From a bacterium (lineage in GTDB: Bacteria; Spirochaetota; UBA4802; UBA5550), in the NCBI GenBank assembly GCA_024224995.1, contig JAAENB010001226.1:1-18569 (forward strand): a DNA stretch of 18,569 nt, given 5' to 3'. This document shows positions 8,682 to 15,271 of the stretch, piece by piece. A model generated the notes under the pieces. That model did no database searches. It saw only the letters and a program-made list of their open reading frames with translations, and had not been told where the DNA came from. The translations under genes were made by a program, and so were the position numbers. Every line of letters starts with the position of its first letter. Within the stretch, counting starts at the first letter, position 1.

Positions 8682-8996
8682 TTATTTCCCCTCCATTTTC
8701 GCGGTAAATCTTCCGGTGAGGAAATTGTAGAGTGAAGCAAAAGCGAATCCCGCGATAAAACTGTCTACCCCGGCATATATGGTGTTAATAAGGATTCCGG
8801 GAACACGGCTTACAAAGGTCATTTCCGGTCTCATGTTCTCTAGAATTGAAAGCCCCCCGCTGGGATGGATAGACTCAAACAGCTTCACCAGCTCCGCGCC
8901 AAAACCGTTCGCGGAACACCAGGTGAAAAGTATCAGTCCGGGGATAGCCCCTATTATCAGGGCGCTTATTGAAAAAGCTTTTATGTTCAACTTCAT
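8682..8996 (-). CDS. Small membrane protein, function unknown
   Basis: A 104-aa protein with a hydrophobic N-terminal helix (about 6-27, AFSISALIIGAIPGLILFTW) and a second hydrophobic region near the C-terminus (about 68-92, with AGVDSFIAGFAFASLYNFL). The MKLNIKAF start and the helix-loop-helix layout resemble small membrane proteins of the DUF5676 / holin-like kind, which is a weak recollection and not proof. Its start codon sits exactly at the end of a dispersed repeat (8997-9175), and a promoter candidate lies at 9206-9234. It ends 31 bp before the SpoIIE-type gene and probably leads its transcript. Confidence 0.7.
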   Translation of the reverse strand: MKLNIKAFSISALIIGAIPGLILFTWCSANGFGAELVKLFESIHPSGGLSILENMRPEMTFVSRVPGILINTIYAGVDSFIAGFAFASLYNFLTGRFTAKMEGK

Positions 8997-9175
8997 GTTT
9001 TTCCTCTCTTTAAGAAACTTGTTTTGTCTGCCCCCTATCCCCCTGTGGGGGCACCGCCACCCCCTAACCCCCGAGGGGGAAGAAGATGTTGGAAAAAGGT
9101 TTCTAAACCCAAAAGGCTACAACCCTTTTCCAAGAACTCTTGCGCCCCCTTTGGGGGTTGGGGGGGCGATAGAAA
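8997..9175 (-). repeat. Dispersed G/C-run repeat, copy ending at a start codon
   Basis: The reverse complement aligns along its whole length with 11838-12034. Shared boxes in order: AACCCCCAAAGGGGGCG, AAGAGTT(C/T)TTGGAAA, TTTTGGGTTTAGAAACC, ATCTTCTTCCCCCTCGG, two more runs of five or so C or G, and AGTTTCTTAA just before the ATG. The segments flanking the two copies are unrelated genes, so the sequence was copied or inserted. It forms nearly the whole leader of the gene starting at 8996. Confidence 0.85.
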
Positions 9176-9205
9176 CGGTTATTCTTTTAACAACACAATT
9201 TGAAG

Positions 9206-9234
9206 ATGCTACTCTTTTCACAAGGGTACGTCAA
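9206..9234 (-). promoter_or_regulatory. Sigma-70-like promoter for the minus-strand block
   Basis: On the minus strand, TTGACG (9234-9229) and TAGCAT (9211-9206) are separated by 17 bp, matching the -35 and -10 consensus at 5/6 and 4/6 positions. It would give a leader of about 200 nt that runs through the repeat 8997-9175 to the start at 8996. It lies between the stop at 9247 and that repeat, so it could start transcription independently of the gene at 9247-10143. Confidence 0.45.
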
Positions 9235-9246
9235 TAAAAAAACACC

Positions 9247-10143
9247 CTACACACCTGTGGTCTCAGGTTCCTTTTCTGTTTCTGTTGATTGGGGAGCAGC
9301 AGTTTCCGCGTTTCTGAGGCGTAATAATTTGTCATATACCTCAGGAGTTATAATCATATTTTCAACTATTTCCTCATCATCAAGCTCCTGTTCCCCTTCG
9401 TCATCATACGAAATAGTAACATCTTTAACCGTGAGCAAAGTAAAACGGGAGCAGGAAGAGCACTTTAATAATTCAAGCTGAGTAAAATGCTCCATATCAT
9501 CTCCAGCCATTTTTAAGTTTTCCAGATCCTTAAAATTACCGCTTTCCAGGTTAGAGACAAGCATTTTAACATTTTCAACGGGTTCAAGAAAAGGAACAAG
9601 TTCCGGGTCTTCAACCCATTTATTACATTTTTCACAAAATGGTTCGGACGCAATTTGGCCCCACGCCATAAAAACCGCTCCTCCAAGGATTATAGCTGCT
9701 TCAATGAACCAGAGAAAATAGAGAAAACCACCGGTTGGAGTTATGCTTGCCACAGACCATGCTCCCTCAACAGCAAGAGCCTGCATTGCCTGAAGCAATA
9801 TCATTGGTTCTACGAACAGGACCTCCTGTTCCGATAAAACAAAAAAATGCGCGACCCAGCCAATATAAACAGCAGCAAGTCCCACAGTCACTGCCAGGCC
9901 CAAAACAATTGATGAATTTCGAATTTTACCAATATGGGCTCCTATTCCTACGGCAAAACCAACAACAATACCAAAACCAACAGTTATGATAAAATTCAGA
10001 TAAATAAACGGAATATAATGTAAAGCATACGCGTAGATAAAACTTGCCACAACAGCAGCAATTGTTCCAAAAATCAGGCTAAGGACTATTCCCAGAGGGG
10101 AAAATTTTCCTGAGTGCTGATAATACAGATTTGATTGATTCAT
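9247..10143 (-). CDS. Membrane protein with zinc-ribbon-like cytoplasmic domain, unknown function
   Basis: A 298-aa protein. Four hydrophobic segments are visible at about 17-40, 45-69, 78-102 and 138-161. A soluble tail follows with two cysteine pairs, C170-x2-C173 (FCEKCNKW) and C228-x2-C231 (KCSSCSRF), separated by 54 residues, a plausible four-Cys zinc ribbon. The end is acidic and then Thr/Glu/Pro-rich, hence probably disordered. The family is not recognised. The ribosome binding site GAGGT (10152-10156) supports the ATG at 10143. The gene is divergent from the GMC oxidoreductase gene across a 291-bp region; a shared regulatory region is possible but unproven. Confidence 0.8.
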   Translation of the reverse strand: MNQSNLYYQHSGKFSPLGIVLSLIFGTIAAVVASFIYAYALHYIPFIYLNFIITVGFGIVVGFAVGIGAHIGKIRNSSIVLGLAVTVGLAAVYIGWVAHFFVLSEQEVLFVEPMILLQAMQALAVEGAWSVASITPTGGFLYFLWFIEAAIILGGAVFMAWGQIASEPFCEKCNKWVEDPELVPFLEPVENVKMLVSNLESGNFKDLENLKMAGDDMEHFTQLELLKCSSCSRFTLLTVKDVTISYDDEGEQELDDEEIVENMIITPEVYDKLLRLRNAETAAPQSTETEKEPETTGV

Positions 10144-10356
10144 AGATATAACCTCATTAATTTTATGATATTTTATTGAAAAAATCAGGATTTGTTTTTA
10201 ATGAGAGTAAGTGGTCAGGACAATCACTCCCGTTAACAGGCGGTTGTTACACTATTTAATCCAGGTTTAACTTACAAGAACTTTTGCAAAAACAGACTCT
10301 CTTCTAGAGTAAAATCGGGATTTTTTACCCAAAAATATGCAAAAATTGAAAAATGA

Positions 10357-10386
10357 TTGACAAAAACCGTCCCATTAGTTTATTTA
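10357..10386 (+). promoter_or_regulatory. Promoter of the GMC oxidoreductase gene
   Basis: A perfect -35 box TTGACA lies at 10357-10362. The -10 box is less clear: TATTTA (10381-10386) sits at 18-bp spacing. The -10 region lies within the palindrome 10381-10408, so a bound repressor would block the polymerase. Confidence 0.5.
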
Positions 10387-10408
10387 TAACGAACGTTCGA
10401 TATAAATA
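10381..10408. promoter_or_regulatory. 28-bp operator-like palindrome, probable TetR site
   Basis: The half-site TATTTATAACGAAC (10381-10394) matches the reverse complement of 10395-10408 at 13 of 14 positions; the core CGAACGTTCG is perfect. It overlaps the expected -10 region and start site, 26 bp before the ATG at 10435. A TetR gene lies one gene downstream on the same strand, and TetR proteins commonly bind such palindromes. Pairing of this regulator with this site is inference. LexA-type boxes (GAAC-N4-GTTC) have a different spacing. Confidence 0.7.
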
Positions 10409-10434
10409 AACTTTTCACAAAAAGGGGGTTTCTG

Positions 10435-11808
10435 ATGCAACAAGAGAATACTACTGCCTATGATGCGATTATTGTTGGAAGCGGTCCCGGAGGGGCTACT
10501 ACTGCTAAAGAACTTTCGAAAAAGGGGAAAAAAGTTCTGCTCCTTGAATGGGGAGCAAACCCTGTTTTAAATGGTTCATTTTGGAAATACATCCGATATC
10601 AATTAATTCCTTTTAAAAGTCTTCTTATTACCAACAAATTCCTGGGTATGGTGCGGGGTATTATTACGGGCGGAAGCTCTCTTTTTTACTATGCTACCTG
10701 TTTTAAAGTCCCAATTGATATGCTTAAATCGTACGGAATTGATCTCACAAAAGAAGTAAAAGAGGCCCGCGAAGAGCTTCCCATTGCTCCTCTCAAAGAT
10801 GAACTGATGACCCCTATGGCTAACAGGATAAAAAAAAGTGCTCAGGATCTGGGATATAACTGGCAGAAACTTGAAAAATTTATTTACCAGGACAAATGGC
10901 AGTCCAATTCCCGGTTTCCCTATTATGGTGATCCCCATAATCTTAAATGGAGCGCGAAAGACTCTGCGGAAGAGGCTGTTCAAAATGGTGCGGTTCTGCT
11001 TAATAAAGCGAAAGTAAAAAAAGTCATAATCGAAAACGAAAAAGCCGTTGGTGTTGAATTCAAAATGAACGGGAAGCAGCATAAAGCATTTGCTCCCGAT
11101 ATTGTTATATCAGCAGGGGGAATTGGCTCTCCCGTAATACTCAGAAACAGCGGCATTGAAGAAGCCGGGTACAATTTCTTTTTCGATCCCCTCATCTCTG
11201 TTTGCGGTACCGTAAAGGACATAAAAGCCGAAGCAGAGATCCCCATGTCTGCGGGAATCCATATGGAAGAAGAAGGATACATGATGACCGATATGTCTCT
11301 CCCTTCGGAGATTAGTTTTCTCTTCGCGCTAGAGGTTTTCCGGTTCCATCGAATCTTCTCACAAAAGAAGACTCTTCGTATTATGATAAAAGCAAAAGAT
11401 GACCTCGGCGGGAAAATTACCCCGGGCGGACAGGTAAGAAAAAAGCTCAGTAAGGACGATAAGGCCAAACTCATGGACGGGTATAAGCGGGCAAAAGAGA
11501 TCCTAAAAAATGCCGGGGCTAAAGGAATATATAAAACATGGTACCTCGCTGCCCATCCCGGCGGCACCGTAAAAGTTGGAGAACTGCTGGACTCTAACCT
11601 TAAAACAAAAAAATACGATAATCTTTACGTTTGTGACTGTTCCGTAATACCCGAAGCCTGGGGCCTCCCCCCCACGCTCACTATCGTTGCCCTTGGAAAA
11701 CGCCTTGCGGCTCACTTAACTTCCGGAACCACGAGCAACAAAAAAAAGGCCCGTGCGGTGTCCGGGTCTTCGGCTCCGCTCAGACACCGGATGGCCGGGG
11801 AAAAATAG
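10435..11808 (+). CDS. GMC-like FAD-dependent oxidoreductase
   Basis: A 457-aa flavoprotein. The N-terminal dinucleotide-binding motif GSGPGG (15-20) is followed by LLLEWG with Glu38 for the ribose. The loop GIITGGSS (about 75-82) fits the FAD-attachment region of the GMC family, and VISAGGIGSPVILRNSG (about 225-241) is typical of GMC and related flavoproteins. The C-terminal AAHPGGTVKVG (His374) and NLYVCDCSVIP match the GMC C-terminal domain. The second active-site position, normally Asn or His before Pro, reads GLPPT, so that residue is missing. The length is shorter than the 500-600 aa usual for alcohol oxidases. The last 16 or so residues come from a dispersed repeat (from 11762). AAAGGGGG (10421-10428) is the ribosome binding site. 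Substrate is unknown; the shared strand with TetR and the dehydratase genes suggests a related acyl or alcohol compound. Confidence 0.82.
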   Translation: MQQENTTAYDAIIVGSGPGGATTAKELSKKGKKVLLLEWGANPVLNGSFWKYIRYQLIPFKSLLITNKFLGMVRGIITGGSSLFYYATCFKVPIDMLKSYGIDLTKEVKEAREELPIAPLKDELMTPMANRIKKSAQDLGYNWQKLEKFIYQDKWQSNSRFPYYGDPHNLKWSAKDSAEEAVQNGAVLLNKAKVKKVIIENEKAVGVEFKMNGKQHKAFAPDIVISAGGIGSPVILRNSGIEEAGYNFFFDPLISVCGTVKDIKAEAEIPMSAGIHMEEEGYMMTDMSLPSEISFLFALEVFRFHRIFSQKKTLRIMIKAKDDLGGKITPGGQVRKKLSKDDKAKLMDGYKRAKEILKNAGAKGIYKTWYLAAHPGGTVKVGELLDSNLKTKKYDNLYVCDCSVIPEAWGLPPTLTIVALGKRLAAHLTSGTTSNKKKARAVSGSSAPLRHRMAGEK

Positions 11809-11832
11809 ATTAGGAACTGTGCCGATACCGGG
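11762..11832 (+). repeat. Dispersed repeat unit overlapping the oxidoreductase 3' end
   Basis: This unit is almost identical to 18271-18340: CCGGGTCTTCGGCTCCGC, then TCAGACACCGGATGGCCGGG, AAAAATAG, AACTGTG and ATACCGGG in the same order, with one extra G here. It contains CCGG-rich inverted segments. The first 47 bp are in frame with the oxidoreductase and supply its stop codon. Confidence 0.88.
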
Positions 11833-11837
11833 GTCTG

Positions 11838-12034
11838 TTTCCATCGGCCCCCCAACCCCCAAAGGGGGCGTAAGAGTTTTTGGAAAGGCACTGTACCTTT
11901 TTGGGTTTAGAAACCTTTTTTCAGCATCTTCTTCCCCCTCGGGGGGCTAGGGGGGGGGATGGTGCCCCCTCAGGGGGAAAGGGGGCAAGCAGGAACAGGC
12001 CCTATTTAAATTTTAGTTTCTTAAGAGAGAAAAC
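11838..12034 (+). repeat. Dispersed G/C-run repeat ending at the TetR start codon
   Basis: This is the direct-orientation counterpart of 8997-9175 and is described there. Here it is extended by a segment before the final AGTTTCTTAA box, AACAGGCCCTATTTAAATT, which resembles AACAGACCCTGTTTATAAATT at the very end of the window. It includes four close G-runs (11941-11946, 11950-11958, 11973-11977, 11981-11985). It fills the entire space between the oxidoreductase and TetR genes, so any read-through must cross it. Confidence 0.85.
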
Positions 12035-12601
12035 ATGCCTAAAATAGTTGATCACGACCAGTACCGGGACGAGCTTTTAACCAAATGCTTTGATCTCTTT
12101 GCTTCGCGAGGATATAGTGAAGTGACCATGCGGGAAATCGCGAAAGAATTACAGATATCAACAGGATCTCTGTATCATTATTTCCCAACCAAGCAGGCTA
12201 TCCTCCAGCAGATGTTCACTCTTTTGCTAAAGCGAATTATCGAAGAGATGGTTTCAGCGCTTATCCCGTTTGAAGAACAGGATAAAAAAATAAATTTTGG
12301 GTTTAATTACATCAGGGAGCGCGAAGATTTTTTTAAAAACTTTTTTCTCATGACAATAGAATATTACCGGTACGGAGAGTCGGAAGAAAAGCATACCTTT
12401 ATGCAGACTTTTTTAAAAGATATCAGGAACAATCTCGTTACGCATTTTGATATAGATGAATCGGTTTCTGAAATGATCTTCAGTTTTATAACCGGTCTTG
12501 TGTATCAACGAACGGTATACTACGAGTTTTCAAGTTTCGAAAAGCAGGTTACCCTTTTTCAAAAAATGCTTAACCCTTTTCTAAAAAAAGAGAAGAAATA
12601 A
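12035..12601 (+). CDS. TetR/AcrR-family transcriptional regulator
   Basis: A 188-aa protein. The N-terminal helix-turn-helix is clear: ASRGYSEVTMREIAKELQ, then ISTGSLYHYFPTKQAIL (about residues 23-57), with the TetR-typical G-(S/T)-(L/I)-Y-x-(H/Y)-F recognition helix. The rest is helical, aromatic and hydrophobic, as expected for a ligand-binding and dimer domain. Such regulators often sense acyl-CoA or small hydrophobic compounds; the ligand here is unknown. The ATG lies at the end of a dispersed repeat, with only a weak ribosome binding site (AAGAGAG). The next gene follows after 18 bp. Likely target: the palindrome at 10381-10408; no second copy of the core CGAACGTTCG was seen in the window. 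Confidence 0.93.
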   Translation: MPKIVDHDQYRDELLTKCFDLFASRGYSEVTMREIAKELQISTGSLYHYFPTKQAILQQMFTLLLKRIIEEMVSALIPFEEQDKKINFGFNYIREREDFFKNFFLMTIEYYRYGESEEKHTFMQTFLKDIRNNLVTHFDIDESVSEMIFSFITGLVYQRTVYYEFSSFEKQVTLFQKMLNPFLKKEKK

Positions 12602-12619
12602 ATAAGAGGAGGTTTCATT

Positions 12620-14092
12620 ATGAACAGCATCAATCAAGAAGAAAGCAGTCAGAATTCTCCCAACTCATTCGCTCAGACGTTTGTTAAAACCAATGAAGTA
12701 AAAAATATTATCAAAACATTTCTCCCGGAAATAATCGACACCTGGGCAGGAAAAAGCAGGATAAAAAAATGGTTCTCCCGGTCCATAAAAAAAAGCATTG
12801 TATCCGGCTTCACTGCGGTCCCCGCGAAAGGAGAATCGACCGGGAACGGGGCTGCCGATCTTCTGGAAAATCCCGAGTTTGCCGGAAAACTCCTGGAACA
12901 GTTTCCTTCTATTATCAACTTCATTTTCTCAACCGGTTCATCGTTGTTTAAAGGCCTGGAGCAAATTCCGGCAAAAGAAAAAAGTTTAATTATAAGCAAT
13001 ATCATCGCTCAACTAGAACCGGGCAAAACCGGCATGGCAATGACCGGTTTATCAAAGCTCTTTAATGATCTTCACGAAAATGACCCTCTTTTTTTCACGG
13101 AACGCCTTACTCCTCTATATATTGACTGGATACAAAACACCGATTTTGGGGAATTAAAAGAAGCGCTCGACAACTCAGCGGAAGATCTTATAGCCTTTGC
13201 GCGAATGGCAAACACTGAAACATGGAAATACTCAAGCAAGGCAGTAACAATTTTTTCTTTTTTACCGACTATTGTAAATATTCTTATCGGTTCTTTAAAA
13301 GAAACAATGGGCCCAATCAATGATAATTCCCCTGACCTGTTAACGGATGTATTTCTCGCGCTCATCCGGGACATAAATGGAGAGGAACTGGGAAATGTAA
13401 TAAATGAAATTTTCGAGCTCATTAGAAAAGTCCATACCGGAAGCGCGCTGCTGGGAGATCCCGGACATCCCCGGCTGCCGCGAGAGATTTCAACCCTGTT
13501 AACAGGCACGCTGAAAACGATTGATGTTGAGCTTCTGTTAAAAGGCCGGGCTTATTTTTCCGATTTAAAAGAGAAAACAGCTATTGCCTGTACGGCAAAG
13601 CTTAACAACAATCCCGAGTTGCAAAAAAACTTTATAAAAAGTTATACAACTTCTTTTGTAAGATCACTCCGAACCTGGAAAAGAAAGACAGAAACTCTTG
13701 GAAGTCTTTTTTCCGACCAGGAGTTATCTGAAGAATTTGAACGTGCTCTTTCCGAAATAGATCCAACAATTCCCGCGGAGATTGTTAACACTCTTTGCGT
13801 TACGGCAAATATCGTTCATGCCATAAAGCCGGAAATAGCAAAAAATATCTTCATCCAATTCTTTGGCTCTCTGGACAATTATGAAACCGGAGAAACAGTT
13901 TCATGGCTAACAAAAGAACTGAGCGATGCCATAAAACCAATAGCCGGTTCCGTAATGCCGCCCTTAATCAATGGAATTGCCGGGTTGTTAAATCCGGAAG
14001 AATATGAAGACCCGGGCGAAATACGGGATGCCCTTTTATCGTTACGCTCATCTGTACAATCACTTTTGGTCGAAGAGGAGGTCTCCAAATGA
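12620..14092 (+). CDS. Unrecognised helical protein of the dehydratase operon
   Basis: A 490-aa protein that I cannot place in a family. It looks entirely alpha-helical, without signal peptide, without CxxC or other cofactor motifs, and with only two cysteines. Several hydrophobic-amphipathic helices occur (for example FPSIINFIFSTGSSLFKGL at about 94-112 and FSFLPTIVNILIGSLKE at about 212-228), which could pack against a membrane or a partner. A weak internal repeat is suggested by three segments: DFGELKEALDNSAEDL (about 175), NGEELGNVINEIFELI (about 253) and ETGETVSWLTKELSDAI (about 422). A strong ribosome binding site (GAGGAGGT, 12606-12613) indicates high expression. Its stop overlaps the start of the next gene by 4 bp (ATGA), so it is translationally coupled to the first dehydratase subunit and probably works with that enzyme. 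Confidence 0.85.
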   Translation: MNSINQEESSQNSPNSFAQTFVKTNEVKNIIKTFLPEIIDTWAGKSRIKKWFSRSIKKSIVSGFTAVPAKGESTGNGAADLLENPEFAGKLLEQFPSIINFIFSTGSSLFKGLEQIPAKEKSLIISNIIAQLEPGKTGMAMTGLSKLFNDLHENDPLFFTERLTPLYIDWIQNTDFGELKEALDNSAEDLIAFARMANTETWKYSSKAVTIFSFLPTIVNILIGSLKETMGPINDNSPDLLTDVFLALIRDINGEELGNVINEIFELIRKVHTGSALLGDPGHPRLPREISTLLTGTLKTIDVELLLKGRAYFSDLKEKTAIACTAKLNNNPELQKNFIKSYTTSFVRSLRTWKRKTETLGSLFSDQELSEEFERALSEIDPTIPAEIVNTLCVTANIVHAIKPEIAKNIFIQFFGSLDNYETGETVSWLTKELSDAIKPIAGSVMPPLINGIAGLLNPEEYEDPGEIRDALLSLRSSVQSLLVEEEVSK

Positions 14093-15261
14093 AAAAAGAA
14101 ACACATGAGGCAATCACGGAAGCCGCTGCCGGAATGGAGAACCGTTTTTTAACAGACTGGAAAAACGAAGGAAAAAAAATAATTGGTTACACCTGCTCCT
14201 ATATTCCCGATGAGATCTTTCATGCTGCCGGTATTTTACCCTACCGGCTGAGAGGGTTCAGCACCGAAGCATCGACCATTGCGGATACCTATTTTGGCCC
14301 TTTTATTTGCAGTTTTCCAAAAAGTCTTTTGCAGCTCGCCGGAGAAGGCATGTATAATTTTCTGGATGGCGCTATAATAACGGCAGGATGCGATTCCATG
14401 CGCCGGCTCGATGAATGCTGGCGAAAAGCCAATGACGACCGGGAGGGAATACTACCGGATTTCTTTTTTTATTATGGAGTTCCTCACAAAAACACCTCCT
14501 ATAGCCGGACATGGTTTATTCAGGAAATTGAAAAACTGGTAAAGAGCATAGAGGATCATTTTGATATAACAATAACCCGGGAGAGTATATACAACTCAAT
14601 TGAATTATATAATAAAAGCAGGATGCTGCTAAAAAGGATAGATGACCTGCGCACCGGCAGCGGCACGATTGTATCGGGAGCCGACGCTCTTTCAATAATT
14701 CTTGCGGGAACTGCCATACCCAGGGAAATATATAATACACTTCTGGAAGAAATAATTATTGATCTTGAAGAAGAACAAAAAAAGAACAGAGCAAACGGCA
14801 AAAAACGGCTCATGCTTGTGGGAAGCGTCAATGACGATATTGATCTTGTCCGCCTCATAGAAGGAGAACAGGCTATTGTTGTGGCGGACAATTTATGTTT
14901 TGGCTCCCGTTTTTACAATGACCTGGTAGCTCTCCCGGATAACTCTAAAACAGAAAATGATCCTGTAGCTCTTTTAGCAGAGCGCTATCTTGGGAATAAT
15001 GAATGCCCCAGGATGTTTGGCGACTATAAGAAAAGGCTGAGCATGTTAAAAGAAAAAATTGAAGTGAAAAAAATTGAAGGGGTAATCTTACAAAATATCA
15101 GGTTTTGTGATCTTCACGGTTCAGAGAACGGACTCTTCGAAAGAGACCTGGAAGCACAGGGCGTACCATGCATGAGGCTTGAGCGGGAGTATGGTCCCCT
15201 TGTTGAATCGGGAAGAATAAAAATGAGAGTTGATGCTTTCCTCGAAAGACTGGCGTTATAA
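14089..15261 (+). CDS. 2-hydroxyacyl-CoA dehydratase / benzoyl-CoA reductase family subunit (HgdB/BcrC-like)
   Basis: A 390-aa cytoplasmic iron-sulfur subunit. Family signatures: GYTCSYIPDEIFHAAGILPYRL (split here as GYTCSYIPDE and IFHAAGILPYRL, residues 33-54), CSFPKSLLQLA (74-84), AGCDSMRRL (99-107) and the C-terminal FCDLHG (339-344), followed by GVPCMRLEREYG and RVDAFLE. Candidate cluster ligands are Cys36, Cys74, Cys101 and Cys340. Known members use a [4Fe-4S] or related cluster to take up one electron from an ATP-driven activator and make a ketyl radical for dehydration, or, in BcrCBAD, for ring reduction. The length agrees with HgdB/BcrC. AGGAGGT (14076-14082) is the ribosome binding site inside the previous gene. 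The substrate is not readable. Confidence 0.92.
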   Translation: MKKETHEAITEAAAGMENRFLTDWKNEGKKIIGYTCSYIPDEIFHAAGILPYRLRGFSTEASTIADTYFGPFICSFPKSLLQLAGEGMYNFLDGAIITAGCDSMRRLDECWRKANDDREGILPDFFFYYGVPHKNTSYSRTWFIQEIEKLVKSIEDHFDITITRESIYNSIELYNKSRMLLKRIDDLRTGSGTIVSGADALSIILAGTAIPREIYNTLLEEIIIDLEEEQKKNRANGKKRLMLVGSVNDDIDLVRLIEGEQAIVVADNLCFGSRFYNDLVALPDNSKTENDPVALLAERYLGNNECPRMFGDYKKRLSMLKEKIEVKKIEGVILQNIRFCDLHGSENGLFERDLEAQGVPCMRLEREYGPLVESGRIKMRVDAFLERLAL

Positions 15262-15271
15262 GGAGAAAAAA

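Larger units (their letters stand above)
10144..10434. other. Divergent intergenic region
   Basis: This AT-rich 291-bp region separates divergent genes. The right end carries a TTGACA box and a large palindrome, described separately. The left part shows no convincing promoter for the minus-strand gene; TATCAT-like sequence near 10165-10170 lacks a partner -35 box. Around 10300-10335, ACTCT / AGAGT arms and AAAATCGGGATTTTTTACCC are seen, possibly a degraded hairpin. No small ORF with a ribosome binding site was found. Confidence 0.6.

Noticed and set aside
10390..10399. LexA/SOS box
   Set aside because: Gram-positive-type boxes have GAAC and GTTC four bases apart; here they are directly adjacent, and the symmetry extends to 28 bp. 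No SOS gene is nearby.
10980..11567. 195-aa minus-strand ORF inside the oxidoreductase gene
   Set aside because: The sense frame has clear FAD and GMC motifs. The antisense product has no motif and no leader signals.
8997..12034. CRISPR array or tandem repeat array
   Set aside because: The repeats are dispersed and inverted relative to each other, separated by several kilobases of genes, without regular spacers or cas genes.
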